Below are positions 26,601 to 34,326 of a stretch of 49,354 nucleotides of DNA, piece after piece. How positions within the stretch are numbered: position 1 is the stretch's first letter; each line of letters starts with the position of its first letter. The DNA comes from CAG-390 sp045644325. Its GTDB lineage: Bacteria; Bacillota; Clostridia; Oscillospirales; CAG-272. Location: positions 1 to 49,354 of the forward strand of contig JAZRGT010000054.1 of NCBI GenBank assembly GCA_045644325.1, given 5' to 3'. The notes under the pieces were generated by a model. The model did no database searches. It was not told the origin of the DNA and saw only the letters and a program-made list of their open reading frames with translations. The translations under genes and the position numbers were made by a program.

Positions 26601-26703
26601 TACAATTTAATAAAACAGCCGGTCACCGATCGGCTGTTTTTTATTGACAAATAAGAGTTTTCGTGATATAATAAAGTCATCCAAAACAAAAAGGAGAAAG
26701 ACA

Positions 26704-28530
26704 ATGAAGACTTTCAGAAAAATCGTCTGTGCGCTTCTGACACTCGCAATGCTCGTTCCCATGATGAGCTTCGGCACAAGCGCGGCAGATTTCACCAACC
26801 TCTATGACAATGCTCTGGCAACCGTCGGAACACCTCCCTCCACCAAGGATGCTGCAGGCTCCGGCAACGCTAACTACTACACCTCCAACGCCGTTGAGGT
26901 TAAGGAAGGCGACGTAGTTACCTTTGGCCCCGTTCAGGTGAATCAGGGCTACTTCCTCACCACCTACGATGCAAACGGCAAGCAGAAGATCGCGCAGGTC
27001 AAGTATGCCGACTGCACCAAGGTAGACACCATCCTCCCCGGCACCGAGATCGTTCAGTGGAAGGTTCCCGCAGGCAGCGCATACATCAGACTTGCTACCG
27101 CACAGCTCTACTTCGACTGTAGTATGATCACCGTAAACCAGACCTTCAAGACTGCGGATTACTACGGGGCGATGGATAAGGCGGGCATCAACGTTGATTT
27201 CCTCCGTCCCATCGCTGCAAAGGGTGAGCTCGTAAACATTTTCCCCAAGTCCGACAAGGTTTTTGAGGGACGTGTTGACAAGAGCAACGCCGAGATCGCA
27301 GCCGCACAGTACCGCACCTGCCCCGCAGTTCCCGTTAACGAGGGCGACGTAATTTACATCGGTGCAGCAGCTCTCGATCAGGGCTACCACCTCGTTCTTC
27401 TCGATAAGAACGGCAACGGTACTACCACAGTTCAGAAGGATTATATGGTTCAGTACGATGTAATCGGCAACGGCTTTGGTATTTATGCGTACAGAATGCG
27501 TCCCGGAACAGGATACGTTCGCGTTGTAGCCGCTACCGGCGTTTATGACGACGGCATCGAGCTTGCAACCATCAATCAGCCCTTTACCGCGGCTGATTAT
27601 ATGAAGATGTTCAATATCACTCTCCCCGGTCAGACCTCTTCCTCGAGCCCTCTTTCGGGCAAGAAGATGCTCTTTATGGGCGACTCGATCAGCTACGGCG
27701 CGGGTGATGCTGCATCTCCCTTCCGCACCGGACGTGCTTGGGCGGGCAGAATTGCCGATCTTACCGGCGCGATCACTACCAACGCTTCCGTCAGCGGTGC
27801 GAAGGTAAGCTTCCAGACCGGCGACGACAACTGGGTATACAGCCAGTACATTCCCCACCAGAACACCAAGTTCGATATCATCGTTATGCACGGCGGCGTT
27901 AACGATGCACGTCACCTCCGTCCCGTAGGTAAGCTCAGCGAGGGCACCGACGAGGCTACCCTCAAGAAGAACCAGTCGAACTACGCCGGCGGTCTTGAGT
28001 GGATCTTCTACAACGTAAAGAAGACCAATCCCGATGCCAAGCTCTTCTTCATCGCAAACCACCGTCTTGACGGCCACGCTACCGGTAAGGCGAAGAATAT
28101 GAGCGATTATTTCAACATCGCAAAGGCTGCTTGTGAGAAGTGGGGCATCATCTTCATCGACCTCTACAACAACAAGGAGCTCAACGATAAGCTCGAGACC
28201 ACCACTACCAAGTATCTTCCCGATACCCTCCACCTCAATGCTGCAGGTTACGATATCATCACTCCCTATATCATCGCTGAGCTTGAGGCAGGTCTTACTG
28301 CTCCTCCCGTAGAGCCCGAGACCACCGTCGCTCCCGAGACCGAGGCTCCCGTAGAGACCACCGAGGCTCCCGCAGTGACCGAAGCTCCCGAGACCGAGGC
28401 TCCCGTTACCGAAGCACCCGAGGTCACCGAAGCTCCTCCCGTAGAAAAGGGATGCGGCTCGATGATCGCAGGCGCGGTTGCAGTTGTCGCTCTTCTCGGA
28501 ACCGCTGTTGTTTTCAAGAAGAAGGACTAA
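26704..28530 (+). CDS. secreted surface protein E with SGNH hydrolase domain, GCGS anchor
   Basis: A 608-residue paralogue of C. Signal peptide (IVCALLTLAMLVPMMSFGTSA), two beta-rich repeats, then the SGNH domain with LFMGDSISYGAGD, ASVSGAK, HGGVNDAR and YLPDTLHLNAAGYD; all four catalytic blocks are kept, although block III reads GGV where C has GGG. The linker is longer and regular (PETEAPVETTEAPAVTEAPE), then KGCGSMIAGAVAVVALLGTA and FKKKD. The 26704 start follows AAAAAGGAG. With D it repeats the B-C gene pair. Likely surface acyl-esterase. Confidence 0.82.
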   Translation: MKTFRKIVCALLTLAMLVPMMSFGTSAADFTNLYDNALATVGTPPSTKDAAGSGNANYYTSNAVEVKEGDVVTFGPVQVNQGYFLTTYDANGKQKIAQVKYADCTKVDTILPGTEIVQWKVPAGSAYIRLATAQLYFDCSMITVNQTFKTADYYGAMDKAGINVDFLRPIAAKGELVNIFPKSDKVFEGRVDKSNAEIAAAQYRTCPAVPVNEGDVIYIGAAALDQGYHLVLLDKNGNGTTTVQKDYMVQYDVIGNGFGIYAYRMRPGTGYVRVVAATGVYDDGIELATINQPFTAADYMKMFNITLPGQTSSSSPLSGKKMLFMGDSISYGAGDAASPFRTGRAWAGRIADLTGAITTNASVSGAKVSFQTGDDNWVYSQYIPHQNTKFDIIVMHGGVNDARHLRPVGKLSEGTDEATLKKNQSNYAGGLEWIFYNVKKTNPDAKLFFIANHRLDGHATGKAKNMSDYFNIAKAACEKWGIIFIDLYNNKELNDKLETTTTKYLPDTLHLNAAGYDIITPYIIAELEAGLTAPPVEPETTVAPETEAPVETTEAPAVTEAPETEAPVTEAPEVTEAPPVEKGCGSMIAGAVAVVALLGTAVVFKKKD

Positions 28531-28537
28531 TTTATAA

Positions 28538-28574
28538 AAATCGGCAGAGAATTCATTTTCTCTGCCGATTTGCT
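28538..28574 (+). terminator. terminator closing the surface array
   Basis: AAATCGGCAGAGAA pairs with TTCTCTGCCGATTT around TTCATT. The next promoter (TTGACA, 17 nt, TACAAT) starts at 28577. Confidence 0.85.
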
Positions 28575-28642
28575 TATTGACAAATTCTTGAATATGTGGT
28601 ACAATAAATTCAAACTTGTAGCAGAAAGGTAGGGTTACCTAT

Positions 28643-29437
28643 ATGAGAATCGGAAGAATACAAAATAACTATACTGCGGCGGGATTTGATCTCGTGAAGA
28701 ATACGAATCTCGAGTTCATTGAGATTTGCTGTAACAATCAGGCGGAGGCTGAAAAGTTTATCGCGAACAAGGAGAATATCAAGGCGGAGATCGCTCGCAC
28801 GGGCATCGACGTTTCCTGCGTCGGCAGATGGAATCACGATATCAACGTCGGCGGTAAGATCGATGCGGACAGACTGAACGCATATTTTGCTCAGCTCGAC
28901 GCGGCTATCGAGCTTGGCGCGAAGACCTTCGTTTGCGGATGCAACTATGCCGACGAGGTATCGCTTTACAAGAATTATACCGTCGCGCTTGACTTCCTCG
29001 GTCAGCTTACCGAGAGAGCAAAGGCAAGCGGAAGCGGCATAAAGATCGCTATCCAGAACTGCCATTGGAACAACTTTATCGATTCCCCCGAGCAGTGGAA
29101 GGTCATCCTCGGCGAAAATCCCGATCTTTGGCTGAAATACGATGCGTCTCACGCGTATAACAGACACGCCGACTACCTCGCTGAAATGTCCGATTACGGC
29201 GAGAAGATTGCGCATTTCCACGTCAAGGGCACTACCCACGCGGGCAGCCGCGCGGTTTCCGATCCCCCCGCGGGAATGGACGATCTTCAGTGGGGAAGCA
29301 TTTTCTCCATCCTTTACGCAAGAGGATACGACGGCGACCTCAGCATCGAGCCCCATTCCAAGACCTGGCAGGGCGAGCTCGGCGCGGCAGGCGTTGAGTT
29401 TACAAGACAGTTTATCAGTAAGTTCGTTTTGAAATAA
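28643..29437 (+). CDS. sugar phosphate isomerase/epimerase family TIM-barrel protein
   Basis: A 264-residue AP-endonuclease-2-type TIM barrel, the fold shared by xylose isomerase-like sugar epimerases. Metal-site segments are visible: AIQNCHWNN, WLKYDASHAYN, AHFHVKG and LSIEPHSKTW. AGAAAGGTAGGG precedes the ATG. Neither the sugar nor the reaction can be told from sequence. It follows the surface array but has its own promoter and terminator (29441-29478). Confidence 0.8.
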   Translation: MRIGRIQNNYTAAGFDLVKNTNLEFIEICCNNQAEAEKFIANKENIKAEIARTGIDVSCVGRWNHDINVGGKIDADRLNAYFAQLDAAIELGAKTFVCGCNYADEVSLYKNYTVALDFLGQLTERAKASGSGIKIAIQNCHWNNFIDSPEQWKVILGENPDLWLKYDASHAYNRHADYLAEMSDYGEKIAHFHVKGTTHAGSRAVSDPPAGMDDLQWGSIFSILYARGYDGDLSIEPHSKTWQGELGAAGVEFTRQFISKFVLK

Positions 29438-29440
29438 GAT

Positions 29441-29478
29441 CGAAAAGCCCCGACAGACACAAAATCTGTCGGGGTTTT
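29441..29478 (+). terminator. terminator after the TIM-barrel gene
   Basis: AAAAGCCCCGACAGA pairs with TCTGTCGGGGTTTTT around CACAAAA. The antisense RNA promoter of TA copy 1 begins 13 nt further on. Confidence 0.85.
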
Positions 29479-29490
29479 TGCAAAACTCGG

Positions 29491-29598
29491 TTGACAATTA
29501 AACATTTTTATGCTATAATAATAACGGAGAGCACCGATGACGGTTGCTTCCAAATTGCGATTAAAGAAATAACCGCCTAGATTTGCAAGCCGAGGCGG
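29491..29598 (+). ncRNA. antisense RNA of TA copy 1 with its promoter
   Basis: TTGACA (29491-29496), 17 nt, TATAAT (29514-29519). The predicted RNA starts near 29525 with GGAGAGCACC-GATGAC-GGTTGCTTCC, which folds into a stem-loop, then runs into the terminator CCGCCTAG...CGAGGCGG followed by a T-rich tract ending near 29612. It is convergent with the toxin mRNA and overlaps its 3' end. Promoter, stem-loop and terminator recur in copies 2 and 3. Confidence 0.7.
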
Positions 29599-29688
29599 GT
29601 ATTTCTTTTTATATATGTCGTTGATGTATGTTAAAACTACGAAAATAAAGGTCAAAATTGCCAATACTTCTAAAAGTGTAAAAACCAT
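29599..29688 (-). CDS. small hydrophobic toxin-like peptide, copy 1 (stop codon lost)
   Basis: The frame starts at 29688 after GGGGAGGTGGAGTTGAATG and encodes MVFTLLEVLAILTFIFVVLT followed by YINDIYKKK: one membrane helix and a lysine end, as in type I toxins of the TxpA/BsrG/Fst kind. In copies 2 and 3 the next codon is TAA; here it is TAC, so the frame continues through the terminator stem to 29314. The coordinates given cover the part homologous to the other copies including the lost stop. Either the peptide is lengthened, or mRNA ending at the terminator lacks a stop codon, or the copy is dead. Confidence 0.6.
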
Positions 29689-29699
29689 TCAACTCCACC

Positions 29700-29831
29700 T
29701 CCCCTCATCGGGAAGGCAAAAAGAAATATTAATGCATTCCCGTTGATAGGGAAGCAACCGCCACCGTATGGTGTTCTCCGGATATCTTGCGATATCAAAA
29801 GTATTATATCATATTTTCTATTGTAAGTCAA
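29700..29831 (-). promoter_or_regulatory. toxin promoter and structured 5' leader, TA copy 1
   Basis: On the minus strand: TTGACT (29826-29831), 17 nt, TATAAT (29803-29808). The leader begins with the hairpin GATATC-GCAA-GATATC (29781-29796), then the stem-loop GGAGAACACC...GGTTGCTTCC, then a T-rich stretch and GAGGGGAGG before the start codon. The 5' hairpin covaries among the three copies. Confidence 0.7.
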
Positions 29832-29838
29832 TAAATAT

Positions 29839-30774
29839 TTAATAATACAGATCGGATATAATTTTGGCGCATTCCTCAGCATTCATTCCGCATTTGAGCA
29901 GGGGATGATACAGCAGGCGTAAGATCAGCATATCAATATCGGTCATTTCCTGCGGAGACGAAAAGCCCGAATAAATAATGCTGTCCGATCGCAGAGAAGT
30001 ATCCTGTATCGGTCCGAGAGAGTTATATATTTCTTCCATTATTACTGAATTCCGAAGCTCCTGACCGATATCGTTGCGGATGCAAATGACAGAGTCGTAT
30101 ATTTCGTCGTTTGTGTACCAGAATGTAACGTATCCGTCATTGCCGTCGCAGTTGTGTCCAATTATAGCTGAAAATTCATTTGCGGGGCAAAAATATATCT
30201 TCATATTGGCGGTGTTCGGGTCATTTGTCTGTGAAATTCCGGGAAAACCGTCTACGCTGTTGAGAAATGATGCCATTTTTTCAATGACGTCAATGTCCTC
30301 TGCCGTAGGCGTGCCGAAGAGCATGTAAAAGATGGGAGTTGACCACTTCTGAAGCCGTGTCGGATCTCCCGAATTGACAAATTCCGCATCAAGGCAGACT
30401 TCGGCGAAGTATCTGACGGCATCATTTAAAGAAAGCGACGGCAGATAAAGCTCGGAATGCATTTCCTCGGCAGTTGTGATTTCCGGCATGTCGGTAGTTT
30501 CGGGCACTTCGGTAGTCTCGGGTGCAATAGTGGTTTCGGGAGCAATTGTAGTTTCAGGAATGACCGTAGTTTCGAGGGCTTCTGTTTCGGTATTGCTTAC
30601 GGTGGTTTCGGGTTCGGAGAAAGTCTCCGTGGACGGTATCACGGGTGTGGATTCGATCGGCAGAGTTGTGTCTGCTTCACCGAAAGAGTTCTCCGTGCAT
30701 CCGAAATATAAAACAACCGAGATCACGGAAAGCCATATAAAAATCGATTTTAGAATACGTTTCAAATCAATCAC
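29839..30774 (-). CDS. DUF2927-type lipoprotein
   Basis: A 311-residue predicted lipoprotein. The N-terminal helix (IFIWLSVISVVLYFGC) ends in a Cys at residue 26 in a slightly unusual lipobox. Residues 40-105 are a repetitive Pro/Glu/Thr linker (PETTIAPETTIAPETTEVPE). The C-terminal domain resembles DUF2927: LNDAVRYFAEVCLDAEF, LQKWSTPI, IMEEIYNSLGPIQDT, SIIYSGFSS and MTDIDMLILRLLYHPLLKCG match the order of that family's conserved blocks. DUF2927 is of unknown function. Its stop is 8 nt upstream of the -35 box of TA copy 1. Confidence 0.7.
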   Translation of the reverse strand: MIDLKRILKSIFIWLSVISVVLYFGCTENSFGEADTTLPIESTPVIPSTETFSEPETTVSNTETEALETTVIPETTIAPETTIAPETTEVPETTDMPEITTAEEMHSELYLPSLSLNDAVRYFAEVCLDAEFVNSGDPTRLQKWSTPIFYMLFGTPTAEDIDVIEKMASFLNSVDGFPGISQTNDPNTANMKIYFCPANEFSAIIGHNCDGNDGYVTFWYTNDEIYDSVICIRNDIGQELRNSVIMEEIYNSLGPIQDTSLRSDSIIYSGFSSPQEMTDIDMLILRLLYHPLLKCGMNAEECAKIISDLYY

Positions 30775-30822
30775 CTCATTCTATATTATAGCACAAAACC
30801 GTACCTTCTGCAATAGAGGCGA

Positions 30823-30853
30823 AAAAAAGAGCTATCGCGATAGCTCTTTTTTA
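30823..30853. terminator. bidirectional terminator at the end of the Rnf-like operon
   Basis: AAAAAAAGAGCTATCG pairs with CGATAGCTCTTTTTT almost without a loop; it overlaps the end of the Gx gene and works symmetrically. Confidence 0.75.
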
Positions 30854-31345
30854 TAATTTCATCTTATCAAGTCTTTTGAGTATCATCGCGGCGGTGAGAC
30901 CGATGAGGATTCCCGCTATCGTGCCGCTGATGAAGAGGACGGGGAGATAGTAGGCTATCTGCGCCGTTTCCATAACTATGCAGGCGGTTGCGATCTGACC
31001 GATATTGTGAAGTATTCCGCCCGCAACGCTTACCGTGACGTGGGCAAAAAGATTGGTCTTTTTGAGCAGGATCATACCGATAAGGCTGAGTGTTGCACCG
31101 GCAAGGGAGTAGATCATCGAAAGGGGAGTGCCGAAGAGGATGCCGACGAGGATGACTCGCAGGATGCTGACGATTGCGGTTTCCTTCGCTCCGACCTTGT
31201 AGAGCATAAAGACCATAACGATGTTCGGAAGACCCATTTTGACGCCCGGGACAGCCGCAAGCGGCGGTATCTGGCTTTCAACAAAGGACAGTATCATTGA
31301 AAGCGCAATGCACATTCCCAAGAACGCGACTTTTTTCGTTTTCAT
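30851..31345 (-). CDS. Gx transporter/HepI-family membrane protein
   Basis: A 164-residue membrane protein with five or six helices, of the family named heptaprenyl diphosphate synthase component I or Gx transporter. Signature regions are CIALSMILSFVESQIPP, GVKMGLPNIVMVFMLY and AGGILHNIGQIATA. It commonly sits at the end of rnf operons next to a NusG-II protein, as here. Role unknown, perhaps substrate or cofactor uptake. It is separated from the previous gene by an R4 repeat of about 160 bp, with TAAAAAGGAGGACAG as ribosome binding site. Confidence 0.85.
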   Translation of the reverse strand: MKTKKVAFLGMCIALSMILSFVESQIPPLAAVPGVKMGLPNIVMVFMLYKVGAKETAIVSILRVILVGILFGTPLSMIYSLAGATLSLIGMILLKKTNLFAHVTVSVAGGILHNIGQIATACIVMETAQIAYYLPVLFISGTIAGILIGLTAAMILKRLDKMKL

Positions 31346-31367
31346 AATACTGTCCTCCTTTTTAATG

Positions 31368-31530
31368 CAATTGTAAAACTGCGTTTTACAATTGAAATCC
31401 GCGCGGCGGGGTTACGCGCGCTTATCGCCGCTTGACAAAATCATAGATTTTGTCAGCTCCCCTCGGCGCGCGGACTCGCTTTGCTCGTCTAAGTGGTGTT
31501 TTTTGGCGGCAAAGCCGCCAAAAAAACAAA
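31368..31530. repeat. R4 repeat, copy a, inside the Rnf-like operon
   Basis: CAATTGTAAAACTGCGTTTTACAATTG hairpin (given in part), GCGCGCTTATCGCCGCT, TGACAAAATCATAGATTTTGTCA hairpin, CTCCCCTCGGCGCGCGGACT and a final GGCGGC-AAA-GCCGCC hairpin. A second copy lies at 42521-42667 with compensating changes in the stems. Confidence 0.75.
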
Positions 31531-31550
31531 ATTAATTATAATGGAATGTT

Positions 31551-31901
31551 TTAACTGACCAAGTCAATTGATTCCTCCGTACCGAATACGGTGACGGTGA
31601 GCTTGTTGGGCAGACAGGTGATCGTTTCACCCGTCATTGATATTTTGCCCTGATGAACGCAGAGTTTGTCGGGGCAGTTTGCATCTGTGAGGTACGCCTT
31701 GCCGTTCTCGATAACGAGAATATTGGTGCCGCCGTTAAGGGGATAAGTGCCGTCCGCTGAAAGCGAATATTCGGCGATCTTGACTCCGTCAACCTTGACT
31801 CTCACCCCCGCGCCTTCCTCTTTTGTCAGTTCAACGACGAGGAAGAGCGCGATGGCGATTGCCAGAATAGATGCGATGAGAATAATATCTCTTTTCTTCA
31901 T
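31551..31901 (-). CDS. NusG domain II-containing protein
   Basis: A 116-residue protein: one N-terminal membrane helix (DIILIASILAIAIALFLVV) and an outward beta domain of the NusG-II/DUF1312 type with DANCPDKLCVHQGKISMTGE and CLPNKLTV. The Cys residues in NCPDKLCVHQG and ITCLPN are typical of the family. Such proteins accompany rnf genes in many clostridia; the role is unknown, possibly in assembling or stabilising the outer flavoprotein parts. Its start codon directly follows the rnfA stop (TAAATG). Confidence 0.85.
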   Translation of the reverse strand: MKKRDIILIASILAIAIALFLVVELTKEEGAGVRVKVDGVKIAEYSLSADGTYPLNGGTNILVIENGKAYLTDANCPDKLCVHQGKISMTGETITCLPNKLTVTVFGTEESIDLVS

Positions 31902-32468
31902 TTAGAAGTTGAGCGCGAGAAGCGCGAGAGCGATCATACCTGCGGTAAGAAGCGCGATGGGAAGTCCGCGGAAGGATGCGGGAATTGCTTCCTCGTCAAC
32001 GGGCTCGTCCTTGAGCTTTGCGAATACGCACATGGTAACCATAAGTCCGAGACCTACACCGAGGGAGGTAATGAGGGTCTCTACGTAGGTGAGGTGATGC
32101 TCTACGTTGTGGATGCAGAGGCCGAGGATCGCGCCGTTGATTGCAAATTTAACGAAATCTGCGTGGCAGTATCCGTCGAGAAGCTTCTTCGCGATGATGT
32201 GAAGTACCTCAACAACGATGAGGATCACAAGAACGAATGCCATTGTCTGCAGGTAGGGCACGTGCTCAAGCACGTAAGTGTTGAGAGGCCAGCAGATCGC
32301 GTTGGTGATGAGCATTACGAGAGTAGTGCCGAGACCGAGGACGATCGACTGCTTGGTGGAGCGCTCGTTTTCCATAACGGCACCCGTGCCGAGGAAGTGG
32401 GGAAGCGCGTAGTTGTCGGAAAGAAGACCGGCAAGAAGAATACCGAAGATCATTTCAACTGTAAGCAT
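31902..32468 (-). CDS. rnfA: RnfA-like membrane subunit lacking the Fe-S cysteines
   Basis: A 188-residue protein with six membrane helices. Alignment by eye to known RnfA is clear: NYALPHFLGTGAV for the usual NFVLSRFLGICPF, VPYLQTMAFVLVI, FAINGAILG for TTNCAVLG, and FRGLPIALLTAGMIALALL at the end. The two cysteines that ligate the intramembrane [2Fe-2S] cluster are Gly29 and Gly112 here. Four other cysteines (59, 101, 117, 147) are not at those places. The TAATG overlap with rnfE shows coupling. It is Rnf by fold but probably has no cluster. Confidence 0.85.
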   Translation of the reverse strand: MLTVEMIFGILLAGLLSDNYALPHFLGTGAVMENERSTKQSIVLGLGTTLVMLITNAICWPLNTYVLEHVPYLQTMAFVLVILIVVEVLHIIAKKLLDGYCHADFVKFAINGAILGLCIHNVEHHLTYVETLITSLGVGLGLMVTMCVFAKLKDEPVDEEAIPASFRGLPIALLTAGMIALALLALNF

Positions 32469-33079
32469 TATTCGTGTTCCTCCCCTTCAAGATGTTCCTC
32501 TGCGCCCGTCAGCTTCTTGATAGCCGCGAGAACGCAAGCGAGGACTACGTATGCGCCGAATGCACCCGCAAGTGCGCTTACCTTGTAGTTTGCAAGGAAG
32601 GGAATCTCAACGCCCCAGATGGAAGCGTTACCGAGAGTTTCGCGGATAAGAGCGCAGATGACCATAATTACGGTCAGGAAAATACCGGTGGTGAGTGCGG
32701 TCTTGATCGAGTGCCACTCGCCGTTGTGATCGGCAACCTCCTCTGCATCGCGGTAGATAACTGCGCTTACTGCGAGAGCCGCAAGGTGTGCGCCGAGCAT
32801 ATCAACAACGATGGGGAAGAACGCCTGCCAAAGCATCTGGATGATCGAAACGAAGCCGGTGATGATGATGAGGTAAACGGGAAGCTTTGCGTAAGCGGGA
32901 ATGAGCTTGTGGATCGCGGATACCACGATCGAGGTGAGAAGCATCGAAATGAGCACAGCCGCGCCCATACCGAGAGCCGCGCGGATGTCGGCACTCGATG
33001 CCATTACGAAGCCCGAGCCGAGAGCGAGCACCATCGAGGGTGTTCCTCTGAGGAGGCAAGACTTAAAGAAATTTTTCAT
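32468..33079 (-). CDS. rnfE: RnfE-like membrane subunit lacking the Fe-S cysteines
   Basis: A 203-residue protein with six membrane helices, matching RnfE in MVLALGSGFVMAS (usual FVLVLGLCPTLAV), LPVYLIIITGFVSIIQMLWQ, AVSAVIYRDAEEVA (usual VVNCIILGRAEAFA) and ALIRETLGNASIWG. The conserved cluster cysteines are replaced by Gly23 and Ala106. The charged C-terminal tail ends in GEEHE. It is two bases downstream of rnfG and overlaps rnfA by one base. Confidence 0.85.
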   Translation of the reverse strand: MKNFFKSCLLRGTPSMVLALGSGFVMASSADIRAALGMGAAVLISMLLTSIVVSAIHKLIPAYAKLPVYLIIITGFVSIIQMLWQAFFPIVVDMLGAHLAALAVSAVIYRDAEEVADHNGEWHSIKTALTTGIFLTVIMVICALIRETLGNASIWGVEIPFLANYKVSALAGAFGAYVVLACVLAAIKKLTGAEEHLEGEEHE

Positions 33080-33081
33080 TA

Positions 33082-34326
33082 TTAATTACCTCCCTTGATA
33101 GCGTTAAATGCCGCGAAAGCATCCTCTGTGGACTGCTTCATAGCATTGGAAGTCATAGTTGCGGTTGCGATAACGGCTGCATCGCCGGTCCAGGTCTCGG
33201 AGGTGAGTCCCTCGAAGCCTGCCTTGTATTCGCCGTTGTTCATACCGCCGAATGCAGCGAAGTATTCTTCCTCAAAGATGAACTGCTTTGCATCCATCTT
33301 TGCGATAGCACCGTTCGCATCGATCACGAAGAATACGTCCATCTGATGGAAGCCGATGCTTCTGGAGTAGAAGCCGTAGTACTCAGCACCGTTCGACTTG
33401 AAGGAAACTGCAGAAACGACGGTGTTGAAGGTGGAAAGCTCAATAGGAGCGATATCGGAGGCATCAGCAAAGAGCTTGGTAACTCTTGTGTTGAGGTCCT
33501 CGGTGTAGCTCTTCTGATTAGCAGTTGCGTGAGCCTTTGCCTCGTCTGCGATAGCGGACTGCGCGTCGGTCACGTCAGCGCCCGCAACGTCATAAACCTT
33601 GCAAACGCCGGTCGCGTTAACGAGAGCGAGGAAGGAAGCGTCGCCGTTCTTTACAACGTATGCAAAGCCCGCGTCGTTGCCCGCCCCCCATGCCTTCTCG
33701 ATGTTACCCGAAACTGCGACCTCCTCGGTCTTAAGCATACCGGGAGCGAGGGTGGGGATCATTTCGGAGAGAATCTGAGCGTCGCTCTTAACGCCCTCAA
33801 CGATAAGGGAGTTCGAGATAAGAGCAGAGAAGCCTGCGCTGACAGCATCCTTGAATGCGGTGGAGGAGTAGGTCGCGCCCGAAACGGTGCCGATATCGGC
33901 GAGGGCGGAGTCCTTCTCGAGGTAGGAATCAATATAATTTGCGTCCTTGGAGCGGAAGTCGATCGAGTCGGTGTAGACGTCGAGCTGGATTCCGCAGATC
34001 TTACCGTCAGCGGTAACGCCGAAGGTGATCTCCATAGGCTCCTTGGAATACTGAGTGGAAGCCGAGGTGCGGACTACGAAGCCCTTGCCGGAGGTTTCCT
34101 TATAAACTGCGATAACGGATTCGGGAACGCCCGCGAGAGTCGAGGTGATCTCCTCAAAATTGTCCGCATCGGGCATAACAGCGAGCAGGGGAGCAAACTC
34201 CGCGCCCTTGTTGTTTTCCTCGATGATGGGACCCGTGATGAAGTTGAGTCCGAACATTGCAGCACTGAAAACAAGTGCGAAAGCAAGGAGGATGAGAATG
34301 GTATTAATAAGATGCTTAATATTCAT
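33082..34326 (-). CDS. rnfG: RnfG-like FMN-binding subunit with duplicated domain
   Basis: A 414-residue protein, about twice the length of ordinary RnfG. One N-terminal membrane helix (LINTILILLAFALVFSAAMF) is followed by an outer FMN_bind domain ending in DIGTVSGATYSSTAFKDAV, where the Thr of SGAT is the expected flavinylation site for ApbE. A second, similar region (about 210-414) ends in GFEGLTSETWTGDAAVIATA followed by TMTSNAMKQSTEDAFAAFN, which has the right position but lacks SGAT. The start overlaps the rnfD stop (TAATG). Confidence 0.85.
   Translation of the reverse strand: MNIKHLINTILILLAFALVFSAAMFGLNFITGPIIEENNKGAEFAPLLAVMPDADNFEEITSTLAGVPESVIAVYKETSGKGFVVRTSASTQYSKEPMEITFGVTADGKICGIQLDVYTDSIDFRSKDANYIDSYLEKDSALADIGTVSGATYSSTAFKDAVSAGFSALISNSLIVEGVKSDAQILSEMIPTLAPGMLKTEEVAVSGNIEKAWGAGNDAGFAYVVKNGDASFLALVNATGVCKVYDVAGADVTDAQSAIADEAKAHATANQKSYTEDLNTRVTKLFADASDIAPIELSTFNTVVSAVSFKSNGAEYYGFYSRSIGFHQMDVFFVIDANGAIAKMDAKQFIFEEEYFAAFGGMNNGEYKAGFEGLTSETWTGDAAVIATATMTSNAMKQSTEDAFAAFNAIKGGN

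Noticed and set aside
23764..28233. long minus-strand frames opposite surface genes C and E
   Set aside because: They mirror the strong codon bias and repeats of the plus-strand genes and contain Leu/Val/Gly-rich low-complexity sequence without domains or start signals.
29314..29688. 124-residue protein extending toxin copy 1
   Set aside because: Only the first 29 residues match the other copies; the rest is translation of the terminator, antisense-RNA gene and the end of the TIM-barrel gene in reverse.
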